Shown here one piece after another: positions 37,301 through 45,300 of a stretch of 64,000 nt of DNA. The position numbers and the translations under genes are program-made. The stretch is from Bacteroidota bacterium (GTDB lineage Bacteria; Bacteroidota; Bacteroidia; Chitinophagales; Chitinophagaceae): positions 62,001 to 126,000 of the forward strand of contig JAFDXE010000005.1 of assembly GCA_018268085.1 (NCBI GenBank), given 5' to 3'. Below the pieces are notes generated by a model, which searched no databases, was not told the DNA's origin, and worked only from the letters and a program-made list of their open reading frames with translations. The number at the start of each line of letters is the position of its first letter. Within the stretch, counting starts at the first letter, position 1.

Positions 37301-37570
37301 TTGCTGATAGATTTTATAGACATCCGCTTAAAAGAAGGAATACCACTTAAACAGGCGATCATTGAAGCCGGTGCGGTAAGAACAACGCCTATCCTGTTAA
37401 CTGCAGGTGCGGTAGTACTGGGAGCTGTCATTATTTTGTTTGATCCCATCTTCCAGGGACTTGCCATATCATTAATGGGCGGAACCATCACTTCAACTTT
37501 TTTAACCTTGCTGGTAGTGCCGCTCATCTATTACCGGATGTTGCGGAAAAAATACAACGATAAAAAATAA
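34370..37570 (+). CDS. RND family efflux transporter permease
   Basis: The 1066-residue length and layout are those of AcrB-like pumps: an N-terminal membrane helix, a large periplasmic domain, a transmembrane block with FITGIVVDDSIIIAENMHRH (paired Asp residues of the proton relay), a second periplasmic domain and a second transmembrane block. It ends in a short basic cytoplasmic tail (YRMLRKKYNDKK). Substrate prediction is uncertain: the MPEGTTLEKTQAVAKEIADY text occurs in drug and metal pumps alike. It does not show the metal-site residues of CusA. The two small genes that follow may modify its function. Confidence 0.92.
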   Translation: MKEGLSGNIAKAFINSKLTILLMIAFLLIGGYSTMLIPREEEPQIDVPIADIYIGFPGASPKEVETKLTAPLEKIVSNVKGVEYVYSTSMQGQAMLIVQFFVGQDVERSMVKLYDELLKNMDKMPQGVTMPLIKTRAIDDVPVLGLTLWSEQHSDYELKQLGEVLTNEIKKINDVAAVNIIGGRSREVKVMLDKDKMAGNHVDFLSISKFLQGNNAQLFSGTMLQHDSSFAVQTGNFLNTAEDVANLIVGSNANQPVFLKQVAQITEGPETANQYVLFGYGKSDTLQQHFKSAYPAITLAIAKKKGADAMQLSEKILQKTEHLKKDLLPSDVQLTVSRNYGETASDKVSELLLHLFIAIVAVTLFVMLAMGWRGGLVVFLSVPVTFALTLFSYYFLHYTLNRITLFALVFITGIVVDDSIIIAENMHRHFKMKRLPFKQAAIYAINEVGNPTILATFTVIAAVLPMAFVSGLMGPYMSPMPIGASIAMLLSLIVALTLTPYLGYIFLKEKEKHGEEKPALQLEQTKIYRIYYSFINPLLNTRWKRWTFIVSTVVVLLGSMLLFYTKSVAVKMLPFDNKNEFQVVIDMPEGTTLEKTQAVAKEIADYVSTKPLVKNYQVYIGTAGPISFNGLVRHYDIRRGDNVADIQVNLVDKKERTQQSHDIVKNMRAAIQLIAGKYNANAKLVEIPPGPPVLSTMVAEVYGPDYEQQVHIAEQVKNLFRETKDVVDVDWYAEDDQWQYHFEVDKVKAMRSGVAPAIVVANMYAALSGQVAGTLYKPVAYSPVNIKLQLNDADKSGIDELKNLTVIGQQGNAVKVGDLVTITKEVKDKSIFRKNQKRVVYVTADMAGKLESPFYAISAISDSIKNIKLPKGYTIAEEYTHQPENEDNYTLKWDGEWQITYEVFRDLGIAFAAVIIIIYMLIVGWFQNFVTPLVMLAAIPLSLIGIILGHWMLGAYFTATSMIGFIALAGVMVRNSVLLIDFIDIRLKEGIPLKQAIIEAGAVRTTPILLTAGAVVLGAVIILFDPIFQGLAISLMGGTITSTFLTLLVVPLIYYRMLRKKYNDKK

Positions 37571-37574
37571 GATC

Positions 37575-37883
37575 ATGAAATTATTAATCATCACCAGCAT
37601 TGCCGAAGACCTCCACGCAGTATCGGCCATCATGGAAAAAGCATCCATAAAAGTATTTAGTGTAACCGACACCGTTGGACACAAAACCGAGCATCATGAT
37701 TTTTTACCCGACAACTGGTTTGGAAAAAGCACCGATGGAACGAATGCACTTTTCTTTTTCAGTTTTACAGAAGATACTAATGCCACTGCCGCACTTGAAC
37801 TGGTAAAAGATTACAACACAAAAAATCAATCCGGTTTCCCGGTAAAGGCATTTATATGCCCTGTGGAACAAGCCGGTTTTTAA
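37575..37883 (+). CDS. Small PII-like (DUF3240-type) protein of the efflux operon
   Basis: The 102-residue protein begins MKLLIITSIAEDLHAVSAIM, then EKASIKVFSVTDTVGHK, and ends KAFICPVEQAGF. It alternates strands and helices in a ferredoxin-like manner, as in DUF3240/PII-like proteins that often accompany RND metal or drug pumps. Its start is 4 bp after the permease stop. A sensing or regulatory role on the pump is inference; no metal-binding motif is clear. Confidence 0.6.
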   Translation: MKLLIITSIAEDLHAVSAIMEKASIKVFSVTDTVGHKTEHHDFLPDNWFGKSTDGTNALFFFSFTEDTNATAALELVKDYNTKNQSGFPVKAFICPVEQAGF

Positions 37884-37898
37884 AACCAATTATAGAGT

Positions 37899-38102
37899 AT
37901 GAAAGAAAGAATCGTTAGAGCCGTAGCCGGAAGTTTTATTTTGATCAGCGTTATGCTCGCTGTATTCGTTCATAGCAACTGGTTATTCATGACGGCCTTT
38001 GTAGGCGTTAACCTGTTGCAGTCTTCCTTTACTAAATTTTGTCCGCTGAATTTTATTCTGGACAAAATGGGCGTTAAAGATAGAAACTGCAGTTCCTGTT
38101 AA
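37899..38102 (+). CDS. DUF2892 (YgaP-type) small membrane protein
   Basis: The 67-residue protein has two hydrophobic segments (AVAGSFILISVMLAVFVH and WLFMTAFVGVNLLQSSF), then FCPLNFILDKMGVKD and a CSSC end, the pattern of DUF2892 proteins (related to the membrane tail of YgaP). It is the last gene of the efflux operon, 15 bp after the PII-like gene. Many DUF2892 proteins sit beside sulfur-handling or RND genes; the cysteines could be functional, but this is inference. Confidence 0.75.
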   Translation: MKERIVRAVAGSFILISVMLAVFVHSNWLFMTAFVGVNLLQSSFTKFCPLNFILDKMGVKDRNCSSC

Positions 38103-38238
38103 GCGTATTGGAAAATATATTTTACTTCCTGCAATTCAATGGCCATCCCCGGTGATTGTATCAACCTGTTCTCCGGTATATTTTAAGAAATGAAAACCTG
38201 TTTGCTCGGAAATTAATCTCAACTTTGAGAATAATTGT

Positions 38239-39132
38239 ATGAACAGGAAAAAATTTTTACAAACAATTGCGCCTTTAACAGCGGCGCCTCTAACAGGAGC
38301 AGCCATGAAACTAAATGAACTGAATAAACTAACCCACAATTTTAGTGCAACAGATAAAATGCCTCTATTGTTCCTTGGGCATGGTAGTCCGATGAATGCC
38401 ATTGAGGAAAATGAATTTGTGCAGGGATTCAGGAATGCAGCCAAACAACTTCCTAAACCTGCAGCTATATTGTGCATCAGCGCTCATTGGGAAACAAGAG
38501 GAACATTTGTAACGGCTATGCAGCATCCGCCCACTATACATGACTTTGGTGGTTTTCCTAAAGCGTTATATGAAGTGCAATATCCTGCGCCCGGTAATCC
38601 GGAGTTAGCCAATGAAACAAAATCGCTGGTAAAGAAAACAGATGTTGGACTTGATATGAAATGGGGATTGGATCATGGCGCCTGGTCGGTATTAAAACAT
38701 ATGTATCCAAACGCTGATGTTCCGGTTATTCAAATGAGCCTGGACAGGAACAATGCTCCGCAATATCATTATGAACTGGCAAAAGAAATAAAATCACTTC
38801 GGGAGAAAGGAATTTTAATTATCGGAAGTGGAAACATGGTACATAACCTGGGCATGGTAGATTGGAAGAGACTGCATGAATTGTATGCGTATGACTGGGC
38901 TGCTGAAGCAAGTGAAAAAATGAAACAGTTTATCGTGAGTGGCGATTACCAGCAGTTGATCGATTATAGCAAACAGGGAAAGGCATTCCAGTTGTCTGTT
39001 CCAACACCAGAACATTTTTTACCATTGCTGTATATACTTGCATTGAAAGAGGAAAAAGAAAATCTATCCTTTTTTAATGATAAACCCGTGGCAGGATCGC
39101 TAACCATGACATCATTAAAAATTAGTGAGTAG
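38239..39132 (+). CDS. ygiD: LigB-family extradiol dioxygenase (4,5-DOPA dioxygenase, YgiD-like)
   Basis: From LLFLGHGSPMNAIEENEF onward the protein matches class III extradiol dioxygenases of the DODA/YgiD type. LFLGHGSPM holds the first metal His, AILCISAHWETRG the second, GLDHGAWSVLKHMYP the third region, and IIGSGNMVHNLG the conserved end of the core. It would open catechol rings such as L-DOPA in a metal-dependent way. The N-terminal 40 residues (MNRKKFLQTIAPLTAAPLTG) are an addition over E. coli YgiD and look like a leader, though without a twin-arginine pair. Monocistronic in appearance. Confidence 0.85.
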   Translation: MNRKKFLQTIAPLTAAPLTGAAMKLNELNKLTHNFSATDKMPLLFLGHGSPMNAIEENEFVQGFRNAAKQLPKPAAILCISAHWETRGTFVTAMQHPPTIHDFGGFPKALYEVQYPAPGNPELANETKSLVKKTDVGLDMKWGLDHGAWSVLKHMYPNADVPVIQMSLDRNNAPQYHYELAKEIKSLREKGILIIGSGNMVHNLGMVDWKRLHELYAYDWAAEASEKMKQFIVSGDYQQLIDYSKQGKAFQLSVPTPEHFLPLLYILALKEEKENLSFFNDKPVAGSLTMTSLKISE

Positions 39133-39183
39133 TAAATACTGCGTTATCTCAATTGAAACCTGGTTAACCTGAAATTATTGTAC

Positions 39184-39999
39184 ATGAAATATTTGTTTTC
39201 CTTTTCTGTTTTGATCTTATCTATTGTAAGCGCTTTGGCAGCAACCCGGCAAATCGATCCGATTCCCGTTCATGAAACATTTAAGATTCAATCTGCGCAG
39301 GTGGGAGAATCAAGAACAATTAATGTGTGGCTTCCTGAAGGATATTTGGATAGGAGAGATTCGCTCCCTGTAATGTATATGGCAGATGGGGGACTTAAGG
39401 AAGACTTTCCTCACATCGCTAATACTTTTTCAACGCTAATAAAAGAAAAAAAGATTCCGGCATTCATATTAGTTGGAATTGAAAACACACAAAGAAGAAG
39501 AGACTTAACCGGTCCAACGGAAGTGGCAACAGATAAAAAAATTGCACCTGTTGTTGGCGGATCTGGAAAATTCAGAAGTTTTATTAATGAAGAGCTGATA
39601 CCTGAAATAAATAAAAGATACAGAACAACTAATACAAAGGGAATACTCGGCGAATCTTTATCCGGATTGTTCGTTATGGAAACTTTTTTTCTTACGCCGG
39701 AAATGTTTGACTATTACATTGCATTCGATCCGTCTTTATGGTGGAATGATCATTACCTGGTGAAAACAGCTAAAGAACACCTGGCTAAATTTCCAGTAGC
39801 TAAAAAGAATGTATGGTTTGCCGGATCGGGCACAGAGGATATATTTACTTTCACACGGGAACTGTCAGCCATTTTAACTAAAGAAAATCATCCCGGAATC
39901 AGGTGGACGTATTCAGATGAACCGGGAGAACAGCATTCCACTATTTTCAGGGCTACAAAAGAAAAGGCATTGATCTGGGCATTTTCAGAAATGCAATAA
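39184..39999 (+). CDS. Secreted esterase (putative esterase/IroE-like alpha/beta hydrolase)
   Basis: A signal peptide (MKYLFSFSVLILSIVSALAA) is followed by the esterase-D-type core: RTINVWLPEGYL, LPVMYMADGG, FILVGIENTQRRRDLTG, and a nucleophile elbow GESLSG. The His region is probably DEPGEQHSTI. The family includes siderophore esterases and S-formylglutathione hydrolases. The substrate cannot be told from sequence. I prefer the ATG at 39184 over an in-frame TTG at 39178. Confidence 0.82.
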   Translation: MKYLFSFSVLILSIVSALAATRQIDPIPVHETFKIQSAQVGESRTINVWLPEGYLDRRDSLPVMYMADGGLKEDFPHIANTFSTLIKEKKIPAFILVGIENTQRRRDLTGPTEVATDKKIAPVVGGSGKFRSFINEELIPEINKRYRTTNTKGILGESLSGLFVMETFFLTPEMFDYYIAFDPSLWWNDHYLVKTAKEHLAKFPVAKKNVWFAGSGTEDIFTFTRELSAILTKENHPGIRWTYSDEPGEQHSTIFRATKEKALIWAFSEMQ

Positions 40000-40182
40000 C
40001 AGCTAGCAACCAACGACATTTGGAGATTTCGTGATTCTGATTTATCCGCATACAGTGTAACAAATAAATGTTGCGCAAGGCATTCTTTCCATGTTTATGT
40101 ATTTACTTATTGTTTTCTCTAAAGGGTAGTTATATTTTTTTATAATTAATTTGCATGTTCACCTGTTTAAAATATACAAAGT

Positions 40183-41208
40183 ATGGAAATAGGAATTGGG
40201 ATGTTTGGAGATTTATCTGTTGATGAACAAGGTAAACGCAAGTCTGCCGCATTAAGATTACAGGAATTAATTGAAGAAATAAAACTCGCTGATGAAACAG
40301 GCCTGGATGTATTTGCATTGGGCGAACATCACCGGGAAGACTATGTAATTTCATCCCCTGAAATTGTAATGGCTGCTGCTGCTACGGTTACAAAGAAGAT
40401 AAAACTGGCGAGTGCCGTAACTGTTTTAAGTTCTGCCGATCCGGTAAAAGTGTATGAAGATTTTGCAACGGTAGATCTGTTATCTCATGGTAGAGCAGAG
40501 ATTATGGCAGGTCGGGGAAGTTTTATTGAATCTTTTCCGCTGTTCGGGTATGATCTGCGTGATTACGACCGGTTGTTTGAAGAAAAACTGGATCTCCTGC
40601 TAAAAATAAATGAGCAGGAAACGGTTAATTGGAAAGGAACCTTGAGAGCGCCACTGGTAAACCAGAAAGTGTTACCCCGTGCATACAACAATCATCTTCG
40701 GGTATGGATTGCCGTTGGGGGTACACCTGAATCTGTTATTCGTGCAGGCCGGCTTGGGCTGCCATTGATCGTTGCTATTATAGGCGGATCACCCAGGCAG
40801 TTTAAGTCCCTGGTTCAGTTATATAAAGATGAATATAGAAATGCCGGACACGATATTTCAAAAATGGAAGTGGGTATTCATTCACATAGTTTTGTTGCCG
40901 ATAACAGCAAAGAAGCTGCTGATATTTTATTTCCCTATTATTCAAAGCAAATGAGTAAAATAGGAAAAGAACGTGGATGGTCTTCTTATTCACGGGAGCA
41001 ATATGAAGCCGGCAGAACAAAAGAAGGTGCATTATTTATTGGCAGCCCGGCAGAAGTGATCGATAAAATTGCATACATGAAAGAACTGTTTGGTATCACA
41101 CGGTTCGTTGCACATATTGATGTGGGCGGTGCGCCTCATAAAGACCTCATGAAGACTATTGAATTATACGGAACCAAAATTGCTCCGGAACTCCGGAAGT
41201 TACAATAG
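40183..41208 (+). CDS. LLM-class flavin-dependent oxidoreductase
   Basis: The 341-residue protein is a bacterial luciferase-like monooxygenase with a TIM barrel: EIGIGMFGDLSVDEQGK at the first strand, LDVFALGEHHREDYVISSPE, then HGRAEIMAGRGSFIESFPLF. SHSFVADNSKEAADILFPYY lies at the back of the barrel, and FIGSPAEVIDKI at the end. Such enzymes use FMN/F420-type flavin from a partner reductase; none is encoded next to it. Substrate unknown. It stands alone, downstream of a spacer rich in A and T. Confidence 0.88.
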   Translation: MEIGIGMFGDLSVDEQGKRKSAALRLQELIEEIKLADETGLDVFALGEHHREDYVISSPEIVMAAAATVTKKIKLASAVTVLSSADPVKVYEDFATVDLLSHGRAEIMAGRGSFIESFPLFGYDLRDYDRLFEEKLDLLLKINEQETVNWKGTLRAPLVNQKVLPRAYNNHLRVWIAVGGTPESVIRAGRLGLPLIVAIIGGSPRQFKSLVQLYKDEYRNAGHDISKMEVGIHSHSFVADNSKEAADILFPYYSKQMSKIGKERGWSSYSREQYEAGRTKEGALFIGSPAEVIDKIAYMKELFGITRFVAHIDVGGAPHKDLMKTIELYGTKIAPELRKLQ

Positions 41209-41299
41209 CATAATAGCTGGCACTACAGGCTAAACGATTTCCTGTTTTATGGGAATGGGCATGCACTTAATTTACAAACGATGCAAAGAGTGCCAAAAC

Positions 41300-41335
41300 A
41301 AAAAAGCCCGCGGCAATCCTACAATTACCGGGGCT
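41300..41335 (-). terminator. Hairpin with T-run reading on the minus strand
   Basis: On the minus strand AGCCCCGG pairs with CCGCGGGCT (one bulged base) and is followed by TTTTTTG. It would terminate a leftward transcript, but no complete leftward gene now lies upstream in the spacer. Confidence 0.6.
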
Positions 41336-41360
41336 ATAGCGTTTATCAAAGCCTGAAACT

Positions 41361-41417
41361 CTTATGGTTTTATTTCACTGTCCTGCTTAACATCATCTGT
41401 AAGCATTTTTTTTCAGC
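41361..41417. repeat. Diverged direct repeat, copy 1
   Basis: CTTATGGTTTTATTTCACTG, then TCCTGCTTAACATCA, is nearly identical (two mismatches in 35 bp) to 41700-41734. The similarity continues more weakly to about 57 bp. Confidence 0.7.
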
Positions 41418-41645
41418 TTCAACACAACGCCTTGTGGTTAGAGGTTGTTCAGGGGGCTGTGTTTTAAGGTTAACAATCTGAAGTGTTGCCGTGATGTTAT
41501 TACTAACAGCATCTTCAGCATTTATGAACAAAACAATTTTACTTAACTGTAATTGATCCTGCTTACTACAACCTGTAAAGCAATGTTGTTTTGTTGTGTT
41601 GTGGTTCAGGGTTTCATGTATTTAAAATGAAACTGTTTTATTAAA

Positions 41646-41670
41646 GAGCCTGGAGTGGTGCTACAGGCTC
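41646..41670 (-). terminator. Hairpin downstream of repeat copy 2 (minus strand)
   Basis: GAGCCTG (41646-41652) and CAGGCTC (41664-41670) form a perfect 7-bp stem with an 11-base loop. On the minus strand it is followed by TTTAAT; a weak intrinsic terminator is the likeliest reading. Confidence 0.45.
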
Positions 41671-41699
41671 CCGACAATTTTTTACCGAAACGTTGAGCG

Positions 41700-41757
41700 C
41701 TTATGGTTTTATTTTACTGTCCTGCTTAGCATCAACTTTGTAAGCTTTTATTTTAGT
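41700..41757. repeat. Diverged direct repeat, copy 2
   Basis: Second copy, 339 bp after the first, with the same minus-strand reading KQDSKIKP-stop. A hairpin lies 30 bp beyond, mirroring copy 1. Confidence 0.7.
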
Positions 41758-41873
41758 TCCGGTATGTTGTCTGTTCTCAAGGGTGTAAATAAATTCCGGA
41801 TTAAATCTGCCCTTTGGGGCTCACAGATTAGCAAGGCCTGGAGTTGAAGATTAATCCGCAGGCATTGCTATTT

Positions 41874-42119
41874 TTAATACTTCTGCAATTTTGTTTTCTT
41901 ACAATTATTCCCCTGTCGCACTTCTACAATGTATGTTCCTGCATTTAAATCAGACCCCAAACTGATATTTTTCTGATAAGGGCTCAAAATCATCTCCTTT
42001 ATGAGGCCGCCATGAGATCCCAGGATCTTCACGGTAGTTTTTGCAATCACAGAGGTTAGTATTTGTAATTTAAAATCACTAACGCTCGGATTGGGAGATA
42101 TCTTTACATCAAAATTCAT
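41874..42119 (-). pseudogene. Orphan T9SS type A sorting domain
   Basis: The 81-residue frame reads NFDVKISPNPSVSDFKLQIL and later DLNAGTYIVEVRQGNNCKKT, which is a complete type A C-terminal sorting domain and nothing else. It has no signal peptide. The reading frame continues upstream for 18 codons beyond the ATG to a TAA near 42174 without any recognisable domain. It is best explained as the tail of a lost cargo gene. A TTGTAGT palindrome lies about 130 bp upstream. Confidence 0.65.
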
Positions 42120-42249
42120 TGAATACCAGTGGTTTAAAATAAAATTGCTGCGAGGCGGTATTTAAACAGGGAAGGGATTGCTGCAATAACTAAAGGGGTA
42201 ATTTTGTAGAGATGTCAAAAGACAACCTGTAGTATCTATCCAAAACCGC

Positions 42250-42269
42250 TTGTAGTTATTATACTACAA
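42250..42269. promoter_or_regulatory. TGTAGT palindrome, site A
   Basis: TTGTAGTTATTATACTACAA has 7-bp perfect arms around TATTAT. A half-site TGTAGTA sits 16 bp before it (42228-42234). A second full palindrome of the same arm sequence is at 46500-46517. A binding site for a dimeric regulator is inferred. Confidence 0.5.
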
Positions 42270-42341
42270 ACATAGGAAAGTTTTGTAAACAAAAAACTTT
42301 TTTTAAAAAAATATTTATCCATTTTCCTGAGTTAATAGCAT

Positions 42342-42369
42342 AAAAAACCCGGCACAGAGGCACCGGGTT
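42342..42369 (-). terminator. Intrinsic terminator of the delta-60 repeat gene
   Basis: On the minus strand AACCCGG pairs with CCGGGTT around a 10-base loop and runs into TTTTATG. It lies 20 bp past the stop of the delta-60 gene. Confidence 0.85.
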
Positions 42370-42388
42370 ATCATAGCTGCTGGTTCGG

Positions 42389-45300
42389 TTATAATTTGAT
42401 GATTTTTGAAGTGATGATGTTTTTTGCCTGGCTCAGTTCAACCAGGTAAGCGCCTGCTGGCAGTGAATTTCCAATGGTTATCCTGCTGTTGGCATTCATA
42501 TTTGTTTCACTCATACATCTACCGGTTATATCCAATACCCTCACATGTACCAATCCTTTTTCGGTGCTGTTTACCTGCACATTAAAAATGGAATGAGATG
42601 GGTTAGGATAAACTTTTACTTCCAGATCTTTTGGATCGACTGTATTGTTTGCCTGTTTTACATCCGAATCGGTAGTTTTTGCATAAGGTGACGGTGGCGC
42701 ACAAACGCTTAAACTTACAGCAATTTTTCTAACAGTACTGGCACCACAGGTGTTATAGGAATGAAGAGACACATAGCCGTTTACAGCTCCTGCACCGTAG
42801 TTAACGGTAATGCTGGTAGTTCCCTGTCCTGAAGATATTATTCCTCCCGAAGGCACGGCCCACAAAACGGAAGTAGCATTTGCCGGTATAGCGGCAATGG
42901 AATAAGTATAAATTTTTTCCGGGCAATCAGATACCAGCGTTGTTGTAATGGCGCCTGGCGTTTGAGCGGCTGCTGCTTTTACATTGAGTGTTTTAGGTGT
43001 ACTTGTTCCGCAGCCGTTTGTTGCGGTAACTGAAATCGTTCCGGTAGAAAACCCTGAAGGGAAATAGAAAGAAATGGAATTGGTTCCCTGGCCTGTAACT
43101 GAAGAGGCACCTGCAGGAATAGACCAGTTATACGTAATGCCTGCAACGGCAGAAACTGTGTACACAGCCGGTGCACCTGTAGGCGACGGAAGTACATAAT
43201 CGCAAACATACACCGGGCCACTGATGGTAGCTGGTGCTGATGCAGGAACAACGTTAATATTTAAAGTTCTTGTGCTGCTGGATCCGCAATCATTAATGGC
43301 TTGCACAGCAATCTGGCTGCTGGTAAAACCATTCGCAAATGCAACATTAATGATGGTATCGTTCACTCCCGGTCCGTTTGGATGGGTAACGGTAGTTGTG
43401 CCTGCCTGCGTAACCCAGTTGTATGAAGTAGCAGCAGTAACCTTGTTTATTTTATAAGTTATTGTGTTGGATGTTCCCAAAACAGAACAAACACTGCTAT
43501 TACTTGCAGTAATCATACCCGGGGCAGATGGAGCCGTTACTTTAACTGTAACAGACTTTGTTGCATTAAGTCCGCATGATGCATTCACAACATGTGCATA
43601 TACTGCGCCTGCAGAAAAATTACCAGCAAAATGAATGCTGACCTGGCTGGTACCTTGTCCGCCTGCAATCGACATAGTAGAAGATGAACTTACAGACCAC
43701 GTGATGGCAGATCCTGCTGGTGCTGTGATCCTATATGTTGCATTTGTGTTTGCACTAACAAACTGGCAGGCTCTGTCGGGACCAACAATATTTCCTGCTC
43801 CAATCGTTAATATGAGCGTATCTACTGTAGTTCCGTTTGGATGAACTACCGTTGCCGTATAAACGCCAGTAGCAGTATAATTGTTTCCATTCCAAACATA
43901 AGGCAATTCACTTGCACAAATGGTAGCTGTTGTGGTTGTTGGGGTTGCCGGTGCTCCTGAATCATCAATGAAGATGCGTGCAATCCTGTTTTTTCCCGTA
44001 CCGTTATATGAAGTGAAATTACCGGCAATGTATAAACGTGCTTCACCGTTTTCAATAGTCAGGCTATTGATGCTTATGCTATTTGCTCCTGTTCCGGCAA
44101 CATTAAAGTTATTGTCTATCGTTCCGTTTGAATTCAATCTTATCAGTCCGCCGGCACTTATTCCATTGTATGAACTGAAATTTCCAGCTACCAGTATTTT
44201 GCCGTTTGATAAAACAGTTATGCTGTTAATGGTTCCGTTTGCTCCTGAACCACCGGCATTAAAATCAACATCTACATCACCATCACTTGTAAGGCGCATG
44301 ATACGGTTTACATTGATTGTATTAGATGCAGTGCGGTAATTGGTAAAATCTCCGCCGGCCAGTATTTTTCCATCGGCCTGTATAGCCACGGCATTCACAT
44401 CTCCGCCAAATGCACCGATGTTTAAAATGCTGCCACCTTCATCTGTAAATGTACCATTGAAAGTCTGGTCTCTTTTACCGTCGCTGTTCAGCCTTGCGAT
44501 GTTGCTGTAAGAGGGCGCACCTCCTGTTCCGGAAATGCGTGTAAAGTGACCACCGGCAATTATCTTACCATCCGTTTGAACGGCCATTGAAAATATCTGC
44601 GGAATGTCGTAAGGAATGGTAGTTGCAAATGTGGCGGTGAAACTGTTGTCGATACTTCCGTCTGCATTCAAACAACGCATAGACCCTGTATTTGCATCTC
44701 CAACCAATATTTTACCATCTGCACGAACCACGATTGAATTTATCCAATTATAATTCTGAAAAGTTGGATTGAAGGAGGCGTCAACCGTACCATTACTGTT
44801 CAGCCGAACCATTTGGTTGTGAGCCGCTCCATTGTACACATTGAAATAACCGGCAATAATAATTTTTCCGTCGGGTTGAACGGCAACCGCATTTACAGCT
44901 GCATTTGTTCCGGATCCGGTAATGAAAGTGGGATCAATTGTTCCGTTGGTATTCAGCCTCACGATATGATTGGCTACAACGCCATTGAAGGAATTAAAAT
45001 ATCCCCCAACAATAATTTTACCATCAGCCTGAACAGCCGTTGTGTTTATTATTTTGGAAGATCCGGTAGCTGAAGTATTAAGAACGAAATTCACATCATC
45101 GTCACCGTTAGTATTGTATCGTTTAATTTTAAAATCTTTTGTTCCCAGGTAATACGGGGCTGTTACACTTCGGAAACTCACCTGCCATTTTACAGATTCA
45201 GCAGAAACAATTTTACCATCAGCCTGCACAGCCAGTGCATATACGTTTTGATTAAGATTGTCTATATCAAAATAATAACTAAAGCCTGCATCAACGGATC

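Larger units (their letters stand above)
41209..41873. other. Spacer with decayed, duplicated sequence; no intact gene
   Basis: This 665-bp spacer holds two diverged copies of a block of about 57 bp and two hairpins, listed separately. On the minus strand each block ends in a frame reading KQDSxIKP and a stop, then within 30-55 bp a hairpin. The second has 39 open codons upstream (APKGRFNPEFIYTLENRQHT, ...) before a TGA. This looks like the eroded 3' ends of duplicated minus-strand genes, not a working gene. Confidence 0.5.

Noticed and set aside
41281..41481. 66-codon plus-strand frame in the decayed spacer
   Set aside because: It crosses the hairpin and repeat copy 1 and has no recognisable features; the coding relic there is on the other strand.
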